Part shown: positions 24,192 to 35,359 of the stretch, piece by piece
Layout: the number at the start of each line of letters is the position of its first letter
Position numbering within the stretch: the first letter of the stretch is position 1
Assembly: GCA_014155875.1 (NCBI GenBank)
Contig: JACEFZ010011068.1
Coordinates: 158,501-222,500, forward strand
Source: Cepaea nemoralis
Lineage: Eukaryota; Mollusca; Gastropoda; Stylommatophora; Helicidae
Direction: 5' to 3'
DNA: 64,000 nucleotides
Notes under the pieces: generated by a model
What the model was told of the DNA's origin: nothing
The model's input: only the letters and a program-made list of their open reading frames with translations
Database searches by the model: none
Program-made: the position numbers and the translations under genes

Positions 24192-24514
24192 GGACTACAA
24201 CCAGTCAAGCCAGACGAGCCAGGAGCCTACACGAACAAAGGAAATCACAACAGGAGACGGGCACAAAGCACAGCCGCCGACCAATCCCCCAGCTGACTTT
24301 ACAGACACGAACGCTACATAATCAGTCCGAGATAGGACTTACTCGTAAGAGCGCACAAGACAAGAATTAGGGAGAATGAACCCACAAACACCACGGACCT
24401 CAACAATAACCACAGCTGAGGAAGCAGGTTGAACGAGACCGAATTGGGAATTTTTGTTTTGAAAATTGAAATTGGAATACATACATAGACATATATATGC
24501 ATGCATATATGCTT
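24192..24514. other. Intergenic
   Basis: No gene is recognised between the charged open segment and the next microsatellites. Confidence 0.4.
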
Positions 24515-24855
<341 letters not shown>

Positions 24856-24899
24856 ATGTGGGAGTTAATCCTCCATGTTTTGTTATCTTACTTTCGACT

Positions 24900-25142
24900 T
24901 TAAATGTTTGCATATCCTTTACAGGACATCGCCGTCAACATAGCATCTTTCAGCTGATTGTTGATTTCTCGGCAAGATTACGCTCAGTAGTTTGCCATTG
25001 CTTTCTGAGCGGCCGGCTCACATACGCCATAAGTTACTGACGCGATTCGAACCACTGCTGATTCTCACCGTCGTCACGTTACATACGAGAGTATACGAGA
25101 TTACGGAGAAAAGTCGCTAACCTCTAGGCCAGGAAGCCGCCC
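24900..25142 (-). mobile_element. Full-length tRNA-derived SINE with conserved core
   Basis: A perfect 10-bp duplication ACTTTCGACT flanks it (24,890-24,899 and 25,143-25,152). On the minus strand the head reads GGCCTAGAGGTTAGCGAC (A box, 25,113-25,130) and GTGGTTCGAATC (B box, 25,044-25,055). The core AAGCAATGGCAAACTACTGA follows, then TGTTGACGGCGATGTCCTGTAAAGGATATG and a short tail. The A-B spacing is longer than a standard tRNA, which suggests an insertion or a long-arm tRNA ancestor. The core recurs at several other loci here. Confidence 0.85.
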
Positions 25143-25189
25143 ACTTTCGACTAACTAGCATAAATAAATAAATGTTTTGCATATCCATG

Positions 25190-25575
25190 TTTTGCATATT
25201 CTTTCTCCATCCCAACCTGAATGAAGAAACCACCATCCCCCCACTAGATGCCTCCTGTGAGTCATTCACCATGGAAGAGATTAAAGCAGCCATTAAGAAA
25301 TTGAAGAACAACAAAGCTGTTGGTGAAGACGACATCTCAGGAGAAATGCTCAAAGCAGCAGATGAGAATATCTTACAACGTTTGCTACTGCTGATCAATG
25401 AAATCTGGCAAAACGAATCCCCACCACAACAGTTGAAGGATGGTGTAATTTTCAAACTGCCAAAAAAAAAGGTGACATGTCTGATTGCAATAACTGGCGT
25501 GGTATCACCCTACTGTCAGTACCAGGAAAACTTTTTTGTACCATGTTACTTGAGAGATTGAAAAAGTCTATAGAT
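25190..25575 (+). pseudogene. CTAA-tailed LINE, part 1 of 3 (RT N-terminal)
   Basis: Coding shows SFTMEEIKAAIKKLKNNKAV then EDDISGEMLKAADENILQ, the RT entry block, and after a frameshift SDCNNWRGITLLSVPGKLF up to KKSID. It breaks exactly at the hAT element (25,576). Coding resumes at 29,035. The endonuclease is missing. Confidence 0.85.
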
Positions 25576-26100
25576 CAGTGTTTCCCAACGTGGAGCCCAC
25601 GCCCCACAGGGGGCAATTCGATTGTTAAGGGGGGCAATTCGAAAATGGACTCGTCCAGAGTTTAAGTTAGCCGTATGGCAACTCTCAGTCGCTACTCTAG
25701 CTGGGTAAACGTCCAGTTTAAGTAACTTCTGTCCGCCATGTTAGTAGCCGTGATTTCATTGTTAGATGTTAGAGTTTAACTACTGGTTATACTGGGCCAG
25801 CACCAAGCATTTTGCGCTATTTGTTCTGAATGGGGCAAAATGCTTAGTGCCGGAATCTCAGTGTCTGCAGTATTTCGCAGGTAACGCTCAGCATTCACCG
25901 TTGGTGTTAATTTGACATAAGAGTCCGTTAAATTGTTGTAAAAGTCTCGTTGTTTAAAAAAAATATATACATTGTATAAATATAAGTGGTATGTAAATTC
26001 AATTTGTAATTATTTTTATTTACTTCAGTTTTAGAAGCATCATTGTCCTGAAAATTCTGTCAAATGAAAAAGTACTTTTTTTTGCGTTATTTCTTTTTTT

Positions 26101-26114
26101 TTTGGGGGGGGGGG

Positions 26115-26192
<78 letters not shown>
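26101..26192. repeat. G-run and (GA)n microsatellite
   Basis: A T-run, then G13, then (GA)n ending in GGGGGG, inside the hAT element. Confidence 0.95.
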
Positions 26193-26193
<1 letters not shown>

Positions 26194-26813
26194 ATGGGTT
26201 CGGTGGGGTAAATGTGCCATACATATTTAAATATGCATTGTTAGTCAACGATTACTCCAGTTCATTTGATTATTTTTTTTTTTAGTTTTTAGTTGATCTT
26301 ATATTTATTTATTTCAGCCCATAGTGAAATAAGTGGTGCAATCAAGAAACAAATGTGTCAGTGTTCAGAGGAATATTTAAAATTTGGTTTCATACCATCT
26401 GTCCACGATGAACGGCCACCTTTTTGTCTTTTATACCAACAATGCTTGACCAACGAATCAATGAAACGAGGTCGTCTTGGGCTCATTTGAAGGCGAAACA
26501 TAATGATCATGTTAATTCAGATTTGAATTACACTTAAATTTAAAGAAAAATTTTGAAAAAGGAGTAACATTAAAGTCTTTATTTACTGCTCATAATGGAA
26601 CTATCAATCGTTCTCTTGAGGCTAGTTATCAAATTTCAATACTCATCGCTAAATCTAGGAAAAGTCATACTATAGGAGATAATTTAATCAAGCATCAATA
26701 TCAGCATTTCTTAACACGGTTCTGGAAAAAGATGACAAAAACGTTAAAGCTATGCCACTAAGTAACAATACTGTTAGCAGAAGAATAGACGAAATGAGTG
26801 AGGATATTGAAAT

Positions 26814-27381
26814 ATTCATTCATTCATTCAGTAGCATGTCCTTTGCAGAACCTTGCTCCCGTAACAACCTTCCGGAAAACCTCTCGATCATAAGCAAGAT
26901 GTCTCGCGTTACAGCCATCTGGAGATAATCCGCCACATCCTGCACACATCTTCTCTTTGACCTTACTCTTCCTCTCTTACAAGGCATATACCCCTCCTTT
27001 ATTGTTCTCTCCAAACTTTTGTGACGTTTCAAGTGACCAAAATATTAAATTTTTTCTTTGTTTTATCGTCTTTAGTAGCCAACCTTCTTCACTATTCAGC
27101 TCTTCAAGTATGGATGCATTTGTTCTTTTCTTTATCTACGATATTCTTAGATCGTGTCTATAACATTTATATTCAAAGGCATTTATGCCCTGTTCAGCTT
27201 GTAAAGTAAGTGTCCAGGTCTCACAGGCGTATGTTGCAATGGGAAAGATGCATGCTCATAAAAATCTAATTTTTGTCTGCTGTCCCATTCCATAATTTAT
27301 TCAGTTGTTTTAGTCTTTGAAGAGCAATTGATAGTCGTCGTTTAATTTCTTTCATTGTGTCACCGTTGTTGGATATTCAAA
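26814..27381 (-). mobile_element. 5'-truncated LINE with (TGAA)n tail inside the hAT
   Basis: It is flanked by ATATTGAAAT on both sides (26,804-26,813 and 27,382-27,391). On the minus strand, coding runs from a GDTMKEIKRRLSIALQRL-like block through RGRVRSKRRCVQDVADYLQM to GSAKDMLLNE, then the tail (TGAATGAATGAAT). Removing it and one duplication rejoins transposase sequence of the host hAT. This is a clean target-primed insertion. Confidence 0.85.
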
Positions 27382-29034
27382 ATATTGAAATATAAATTGT
27401 TGAAAATCTGAAAATAAGAAAATTTTCGGTGCAAATGGATTAATCAACTTTCAGAGACAGTGCGGATGTACTTATAAATTACGTAAGATATATTGATAAA
27501 GGTGATCTTGTTTAAGAAATGTTGTTATGTAAAACAGAAAAAGAAAGCACCACTACCTCCAAAGATATATATAGTAAGCTAAAAAATTACTTAGACGTCA
27601 ATAATATACCAATGAAAAATATCTATCTTGTGCTGCAGATGGTGTTCCTAATATGATGGAGAAGAAAAAATGGTTGCTTACAATTGATGAAAGATGAGAA
27701 TCCAGAAATGCTTCTTGTGCATTGTGTTATTCACAGGGAAAACCTGGTGGCTAAAAACATGTTGCCTGTTCTAAATGAAGTACTAAATTTAGTTATAAAG
27801 TGTTTCAATGCTATTAAAGCTAGTGCCAAATGTGAACATCTCTTCAAGTTATTTTGTGAAGAACAAAATGAAGACCATGTGAGACTTATACTTCAAACTG
27901 AAGTAAGATGGCTCTCGAAAGGGAACTGCTTGAAAAGATTTATCGAAGTATTTGATACTCTTAGTGATGTTTTAAGCGACAAATCTGAAATGAAAAATCT
28001 GTTAACGGCGATGGTAAGGCATTTGCGAGTTATTTGGCCGATATCTTTGGAAAACTAAATATATTAAATAAACAACGTCTAGGAACAAATAAAACTCTTG
28101 TCGATGCAAAAGCGACGATATTTGGTTTCACTACCTTTATTGAATTATGTCAGACATATATTTACAAAAAAATTTTTTAAAGTTTCATTGCCTCCAAAAA
28201 TGTGAAGTGACTGATACCGCTATATATGTTATTGTCGATAGTCTGAAAATTATATTCGCTGATGTAAAAAGAAAGATTTTCTGATTTGAAAAAAAAAATT
28301 GATTTCCCAACTTGGATGATGCAGCAAATGTTAGTGGATTTGTCTTTTTTTTTCGCGTTTCCATCCTGTTTCAGGATATTGCGACCAACGTCAGCTATAT
28401 GTTGATGATATTTCAAATATGCAGTATCAAGAAGAACTCGCAGAAATGCAAAATGATGAGTCAATTAAAACTGTATTTAATATAAAAGGAGCGATGGCAA
28501 GGATTTGTGAAGAAAACGAAATAAAATATCCAAATGTGCAAGTGAACTATTGTTACCGTTTCCATCTTCAAATTTAGCTGAATGTGGATTTAGTGCCATA
28601 AATGATTTGCTGCTAAACAAAACAAAAAAAAAAAAGGACATCGGCTGGATATAACAAAACGGGGAGTTAACTAAATTGGAACCTGACATAAAATCTCTTT
28701 GCAGCAAGCATCAATCGCAAGGATCGCACTAAATTTAAATAATAAACAATTACTAATAATTAAAATAATATAGAACAATCTTTCATTAAAATTATTTTGT
28801 ACTTGAATTTCAGTTCTCCATTATATGTTTTGAAAATTTACTTACTGTATTTGCTCAATAATTTCCGAGTAATTTCTTTATAAAACCTATCATTCAAGTT
28901 TCTTTAGTGAACATTTCAATTTCTCAATATTAAAAATTATGTATATGTTGGGGGGGGGGGGGGGTGGCATAACAATTTTAGAAAGGCTTAGGTGGGGCAT
29001 AGCACAAAAAAGGTTGGGAAACAATGCTATAGAT

Positions 29035-29878
29035 GAAAGGCTCAGAGAAGAACAAGCTGGCTTCAGACCAAAACGGTCATGTATAGACCACATTTTCATC
29101 CTTAGAATAATTATTGAAGACTGTAGAATTCCAGTCGAAATTAATCACCAACTTTGTCGACTTTCAAATAGCATTCGACAGTATCCACCATCCTTCACTT
29201 TGGAATCTATTTAACATCTATGGTTTCCCTACCATATATATCAACATCATAAAATCTTTCTACAAGGAGACACGACACGTTGATGCGTGAGAACAGAATC
29301 ATGCAACTCTGATTGGTTCTCAGTAGAAACGGGAGTGAAACAGGGTTGTGTCTTGTCACCGATGCTCTTTGAAGCAAATGACAAGCAACACAAATAGGGG
29401 TATCAATTGGGTTGACAAAATTCTAGAAGACCTGGACTTTGCCGACGACATAGTGATTTTAAGTTCAACACACCTAGATGCCCAAGAGAAAATAAACCAT
29501 CTCCAAAATGTTTCGGACAAATTTGTCTCCAAATTAACACTGCAAAAACAAAAACTATTGATCTTACCAACAGTTCAGACGACACCAAATAAACAACCAT
29601 GTTCTTGAAAAAGTCAACAGCTTTACATACCTAGGAAGCAAAATGACATCTACAGGGGACTCAAGGCCAGAAATATTATCTAGAATTGCACTGGCATCTG
29701 GTGCCTTGATTAAACTGTCAAACATCTGGAAGTCAAAGACACTCAGAAAACATACGAAACTTAAGATCTTAAACTTTTGTGTGATTCCAGTGCTAACGTA
29801 TGGAAGTGAAAGTTGGAAATCAACGGTAGCTTTAGATAAAAAATTTGACAATTTTGAGAACAAATGTCTTAGAATTCT
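29035..29878 (+). pseudogene. CTAA-tailed LINE, part 2 of 3 (RT core)
   Basis: Coding resumes RLREEQAGFRPKRSCIDHIF, then ETGVKQGCVLSPML, INWVDKILEDLDFADDIVIL (catalytic FADD), the thumb LSNIWKSKTLRKHTKLKIL and VLTYGSESWKSTVALDKKF. Frameshifts occur near 29,170 and 29,370. It breaks at NKCLRIL where the RNase H LINE is inserted. Confidence 0.85.
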
Positions 29879-32800
29879 TCTTCTTCTTCTTCTTCGTTCA
29901 TCCGGAGTTTTTTTTTTTCGGACGTGATTGCGTTGTGCCTGTTTACAGCAGAGCTGCGTTCTTGCGCCGTTAGGCCGACACATCCGACTTCTGCGGGCAT
30001 TTGTTGACCGGGTTAACCTTCCCGGGGGTTTCTTAGGACGTTAGACTCTCACTGTTGTGGTGTTATCTCCCATCCCAGCTGGCCCATATAGAACAGCCAA
30101 AGGCATCCTGGTCAGCCCTCAAGGGAAGGCAGGGGCAGACCATGGGCATTCCCCGCCATCCAAGGAGGCTTCTATAATTGCAGAGCCAACACACAGCGCT
30201 CTGGTACTGGGCTCACCCAAGGAATCGTCACGTCCTGCACATAGCTGATAAGCCTCACTTCCGTATATTGGGCCTTCCGTTCACCATAGGCTGTTCTTCC
30301 GGAAGCCAGAAGAATGCAGTCTGCAGATGGCATCCACATAGTGAGCTTTCGATTCGGACTTTTCACGTAATGGATTTGCTATCCGAGCAATATTCCATTT
30401 TGTGCCACTAGGACACTTTTTCCACCTTTTATGAAGCCCACACAGTGAGCTTTCGATTCGGACTTTCCACAGTAATGGATTTGCTATCCAAGCAATATTC
30501 CATTTCATGCCTCTGGGAGGCTTGTGTAACCGACATGCTTGTGGTATGAAGTGTGGCAGTCTAAATACTTCTTCATGCACCTTTAAATGTCAACCTGAAT
30601 GTAGTTAAAGTAAGCTGCAGTCAACTTGAGCTTGTTGATATCTCCATAGAGCTTGTCCTCAAATGAAGCAGGTGTGGGCCAAAATATCTTTCTCTGTTCT
30701 GCATATATTGGGCACTCTTGCAGCAAATGTTTAGCTGTCATTTTACCAGTTCCACAATTACATTCATCGGTATCTCCTATCTTTAGTTTATTGAACAAGT
30801 GGTATTTCAGCCTGTTATGTCCTGTGCGGAGTCTGAAGATTGCTACTTGTTCTCTTCGGTCGAGTTTGTAATATGCATCATCCTTCTGGTGGCCTGGATG
30901 CTCTGGTTCCCATTTGGCTCTATAGGTGCTTTTTATAAACCTCTTTGCCTCATTATAGGTTATGTCTATGTCAGGCTGTGGCAGTCGTCCGCCCTCTTTT
31001 GCTAGTCTGTCAGCCTCTTCATTTCCAGGTATACTGCAATGTGATGGGATCCACTGTATTACAACTTTTTTGGATTTCTGGCATAGACCATGGAGTGCTG
31101 CTCTTAGGTCAGCTAGTTCTGTGCTGTTTTTGCTCTTCAGTATTGAGACAGCTGACTTTGCATCTGTGAAGATAGCTATTTGCTTCTCTTTATTTTCCTC
31201 CATCAAGAGCATTTCTGCTGCAGTTTTCAAAGCCTCCACCTCCGCTTTGAAGTTACTTGAAAATTTTCCAGTTGCCACTGACTGTGTTTTTTTTACTCCA
31301 TTTTTAAATTTAGGAGAATTCCTCCTCCTCCATTTTCTATTGAATTTTTGGCTGATCCATCTGTATATGCATGGGTCCAATTGCTGCTTGGGTAATGTTC
31401 TTTTATGTAATTTAGGGTTATTTTTCTTCTTTCGGTTTCATTCTGAGTGTTCTTTTTCTCAATACCAGGAATGTTTTCTATCATCTCAGGCAGTTGCTGC
31501 TGCCTCCAAGCTGGGAAGTTATGTGCATTGTAAATGGGCTTGACTGTTGATATGTTAAGTATGGGATCTGCCCTAATCTTTCATTTTGCAGTTTCTACAA
31601 AGTTGCTACGCTTCAGTCTTCCCTTTCCAAAACCATTAAACCTGTTATACATAGGGTGGTCTGTCAATCTTCTAAATTTTTTCTGCTTGTTGCTGGGCTC
31701 TGCTATCTCTTCTGTCCTGCATTGGTTGTAAACAAGTGATCTTTTCTAGTTCATTAATAGGCGTTGTCTTCAGGCTTCCAGTTATGATTCGCATTCCTTG
31801 GTTTTGGACTCTACTTATTTTGTTAAAGTTTGACTTAGCTGCTGTTGCCCAAGCTGCAATGCCATATTCCAGTACTGGCCTCACCCGTCCAGTATATAAC
31901 TTCTTGAGAACTTTCTCATCTGCTCCCCACCCACATTGTACCAGCAAGCTTTTTCATGATTGCCATTCTCTGCCTTGCTCTTGTTCGATTTTTATCAACC
32001 TGTGTCTTCCATGTCAGGCGACGATCAAAGGTGACTCCTAGATAGTTTGGATTTTCTTCATGGCGCAATATTTTTCCATTCAATACCAGCTTAGGTTGCT
32101 GAGTTTTATTTGAGAGGGAGAACACTGTGCATGTTGTTTTCTCCTCACTTATCTTCACTAGCCATGATTTTGACCAGTCCTCTAGTGCTAATAAGGCTTG
32201 CTGTATTCTGCTGTTAGCTGTACTAATATATTCTTCAGATGTCCATATGGCTAGGTCATCTGCAAAGGAGGATGTGTGTACTATGGCTGGAAAATTTTCC
32301 GTGATGTCATTTATATATGCTAGGAATAATGTTGGTGAAAGAACTTCTCCTTGGGGGACACCTGGCTCCAACAGCATCATTTTGCTTGTTTGTCCTTGTA
32401 CTTTTGTCCGGGCAGTTCTGTTCTCAAGGTAGTGGCTGATCCATTTATACATTTTCCCACAAACATGCATTTTTTGCAGTTTTACATTTCAGTCCTTCCT
32501 TCCATACTTTATCAGATGCTTTTTCTAAATCTATCCAGACCGCTAGTGTGTGCTTTTTCTCTTGGAAGGCATCCTCTATTTTCCCAGCTATATAGGTTAT
32601 TTGATCTTCAGTGGATCTGTACATTCTGAATCCTGCTTGGTGTGGTGTTAAGAAGTATGGTTTTCTTCCAGATGCCATATTAGCCTGCCATTGATAATGC
32701 GTTCCATTTATTTTCCTACACAGCTAAGTAGACTGATAGGTCGATAGACATTTGGTTCTTCCAGATCTTTTCCTTTCTTTGGAACTGATATTAGTATAGC

Positions 32801-33662
32801 TTCCTTTCATGCCTGTGGGACTATTCCCCTATTCCAGCTGTAATGTAGGATTGCTAGTAGTTTCTTTTTTGCCTTAGTGCATAATCCTATTAGCATTTCA
32901 TTTGTGATTCCATCTTTTCCTGGTGATTTCTTCTAGTTTAGGGTATTAATTGCCTGTTTCATTTCTTCCATTGTTAGATTTGCCATCATATATTCTGCTG
33001 CTGTCTCTGTATTACTATGATGGATCTGTTTATCTTTGATTGCTTTCTTCTGTTCAGTTGTAATATCAATGTGGTTTGCATTTGCATAGTGTTCCATTAG
33101 TGCATTTGCTGCCTTTTTTCCTGTAAGCAAGGCGTTTCCTTGTTTAATTGTTATTTGTTTGTTTCTAGGTCCTTCATTGTTCATGGCTTTCACTAGTTTC
33201 CATAGTTTGTTTCCATCCCTGTCAAAATTCAGGTTTTCTGTTTTTTCCCTCCAACAATCTACTGTTCTTTTATATTTTGCTGAGATGGCGTTGAGAGAGA
33301 TGTTCGCTTCAGTTGTTTGTTCTCTCTCTGCTGTCTTCCTGGCATCTTAAACTTTGTCCTCCTAACTTTGTAGTTCTTCAGTCCAGTATGGTTTGTAATT
33401 TTTCCTCGCTCCTCTTGGAATAGACTCAGTGGCTGCCTGTATTATCGCTCTGTTTAGACATTCCACCATTGCTTCATGTTGCCATATCGTGTATTTATGT
33501 TTTCACAATATATGTCTGTTAGTAAGGCAAATCTGTCCCAATCTGCTCGTTTGTAATTCCAGCGGGGCAAAGGCTTTTGCTCCTGTGGAACATACTCCAT
33601 ATTCATTACAAGCTTGATTGGTCTGTGGTCACTACCTGCTAATTGATCCAGCACATGGCAGA
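29879..33662 (-). mobile_element. RNase H-bearing LINE (I/Jockey-like group), 3.8 kb insertion
   Basis: The flanks AGAATTCT (29,871-29,878 and 33,663-33,670) are the target duplication. Minus-strand order: end of the endonuclease (LAGSDHRPIKLVMN, 33,640); RT with FLTPHQAGFRMYRSTEDQI (32,650), LEPGVPQGEVLSPTLFLAYI (32,370), catalytic SFADDLAIW (32,265) and VLEYGIAAWATAAKSN (31,870); an RNase H domain with YTDGSA, AEVEAL, TDAKSAV and NEEADRLAKEG (31,360-30,960), that is all four acidic residues; and a CNCGTG...KHLLQECP Cys/His motif (30,775-30,700). About 700 bp of 3' UTR follows with a 104-bp tandem duplication, ending in (GAA)n. It is 5'-truncated and carries frameshifts. Confidence 0.85.
30341..30530 (-). 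repeat. About 104-bp tandem duplication in the LINE 3' UTR
   Basis: GTGAGCTTTCGATTCGGACTT at 30,341 recurs at 30,445. Both are followed by GTAATGGATTTGCTATCC and AAGCAATATTCCATTT-like words. Confidence 0.8.
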
Positions 33663-34004
33663 AGAATTCTAAACCTCCACTGGACAGATTTCAGAACCAA
33701 TACGCAAATAAGACAAGAGACTAAGCAAGACATTGTATCCAATTTTATAAGAAACGCCGTTGGAACTACATCGGCCATTTACTCAGAATGGACTAGACAA
33801 GACTTCCCAGCCAAGCCCTCTTATGGTCACCAGTAGAGAAAAGAAAACGGGGAAGACCAAGAGAAGATCATCAGAGAAGGCTCATTCAACGGCCAAGTGA
33901 ATATCCAGGATCTACAATAAGTATCAGCGAACCGCCGGACATGGAGAGCCATGACTTCTGCCCTATGCGTCGCGTTAGGCTCAAGAAGAAGGACTAACTA
34001 ACTA
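33663..34004 (+). pseudogene. CTAA-tailed LINE, part 3 of 3 (C-terminal and tail)
   Basis: Coding resumes RILNLHWTDFRTNTQIRQET, then SNFIRN and degraded remains of the GHVLR and KRKPGRPRE blocks, ending CTCAAGAAGAAGGACTAACTAACTA. The same end, in reverse, is at 4,697. Confidence 0.85.
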
Positions 34005-34062
34005 TATCCTTTACATGACATCGCTGTTAACATCAGCATCTTTCAGCTGATTGTTAATTTCT
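34004..34062 (-). repeat. SINE 3'-end fragment
   Basis: TATCCTTTACATGACATCGC...CTTTCAGCTGATTGTTAATTTC matches the 3' part of the SINE at 24,900-25,142 in the same orientation. Confidence 0.7.
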
Positions 34063-34737
34063 TATAGACATGCATGAATTACACCAGACGCCAGATTTAC
34101 ATGTCACAGCCTGTTGGCTTCATAAAATTATTCAGACATGAAAGGATCTGCTTCTATGATTATCTAAGCGAACATGAATAAATGCATTAATAATATATAT
34201 GTTGTTTTTGTATGAAACAGTGCATGACTGTTGTCAAACGGGTCGCATGACAAGTCTTCGATACAGCATGTTCAGTGATCTTTGAATTTCCACATATAAA
34301 TGTAAAGTTGCATTAGAGAAACTGTTTACATGGCTTGACACGCATGCATCTATTATGCTAACCCAGTGGATTGTATATACCAATCGGCACTCGGTGGGTC
34401 ATGTCGACCACGTCCGCTTTCAATTCCATGACATGTCCTGTAACTATTTCAGTCTGGGTCGACCAGGGAACTCAGGTCAGTTGCATAATCTACCTCGATT
34501 ATGATCCGAATAAGTGACAGCTGGGAAGACACGCAAGCAGCTTGCCAATGGGATATAGCAAATCCCGATTTTACCCATTAGTTCAAGTTTACCATTAGTA
34601 ATCGTTTTTCTTCAAATTACACTTGTGTAATTAAAATAATGCCGGTTAACGACGTTCTCCATACTCCCGTATATCCACATAGGGTAACGCAGCCGCGCGA
34701 GATTCGGTAGCGCGTTTGTTACTTACGGGGGTATGTC
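34063..34737. other. Intergenic
   Basis: No gene is recognised. Confidence 0.4.
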
Positions 34738-35057
34738 AGTCGGTCGTTCAGAAAGCAATGGCAAACTACTGAGCGTAATCTTGCCAATACATCAATAACA
34801 GCGGTAAGATGCTGGTGTTGACGGCGATGTACTGTAAATAGGATATGCGGAAAAAAATTATTATAATATTCGTAAGCCCGCTTATCTGCGTTCGAAACAA
34901 ATTTAGCAGTAGACGGCGTCGCGCTTTGTTTTAACTTGATGTTATAGGAGTCGGTCGTTCAGAAAGCAATGGCAAACTACTGAACATAAACTTGCCAATG
35001 CATCAACATCAGCAATACAATGCTGGTGTTGATAGCGATGTACCGTAAATAGGATAT
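34738..35057 (+). repeat. Two SINE core copies in tandem, 211 bp apart
   Basis: TCGGTCGTTCAGAAAGCAAT begins at 34,740 and again at 34,951. Each is followed by GGCAAACTACTGA, CTTGCCAAT, TGCTGGTGTTGA and GTAAATAGGATAT. Both match the core and 3' part of the SINE at 24,900-25,142. A B-box-like GCGTTCGAAAC precedes the second. Confidence 0.75.
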
Positions 35058-35359
35058 TTAAAAACATTGTTTCAATGGCTAAATCAAAAGATAAATATTG
35101 TCAAATGATCTTACATTCTGTTTGCGTCTTCGAACCATTCACATTTTCTTAAAGACCCACATGGGTGAACATGTTACGACATCACCTCTTATCATCTCGT
35201 CCGAACGTTCACACAAGAAATGACAATGAGTAATAAGGACGCAAAATAACAATGTCTTGAGAATAAAATTGCCTAGAAATTGAAAAACAACACAACTGTA
35301 AAAATACCACATTAATGCACAAACAAATTCAGTAGTTTACTCATCAAATAATAAGTACA
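35058..35359. other. Intergenic
   Basis: No gene is recognised. Confidence 0.4.

Larger units (their letters stand above)
25576..29026 (+). mobile_element. hAT transposon with decayed transposase (3.45 kb)
   Basis: The ends CAGTGTTTCCCAAC (25,576) and GTTGGGAAACAATG (29,013-29,026) are inverted repeats with one substitution. The 8-bp duplication CTATAGAT is perfect (25,568-25,575 and 29,027-29,034). Internal coding matches hAT transposases of the vertebrate ZBED5/SCAND3-like type: an N-terminal BED-like piece near 26,340-26,490 (EYLKFGFIPS, NESMKRG), a middle VQMDESTF near 27,435, then CVIHRENLVAK and TEVRWLSKGNCLKRF (27,684-28,058), and a C-terminal dimerisation remnant near 28,570-28,720 (KTKR-like, LNWNLT-like, SINRKDRTK). 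Stops and frameshifts are common. A LINE fragment sits inside it. Confidence 0.85.

Noticed and set aside
25044..25130. A functional tRNA gene
   Set aside because: A and B boxes are present, but the cloverleaf pairing and spacing are lost and a SINE body follows.
30653..32629. Plus-strand frames in this interval as genes
   Set aside because: They are antisense to the RNase H LINE, which shows clear domain motifs.
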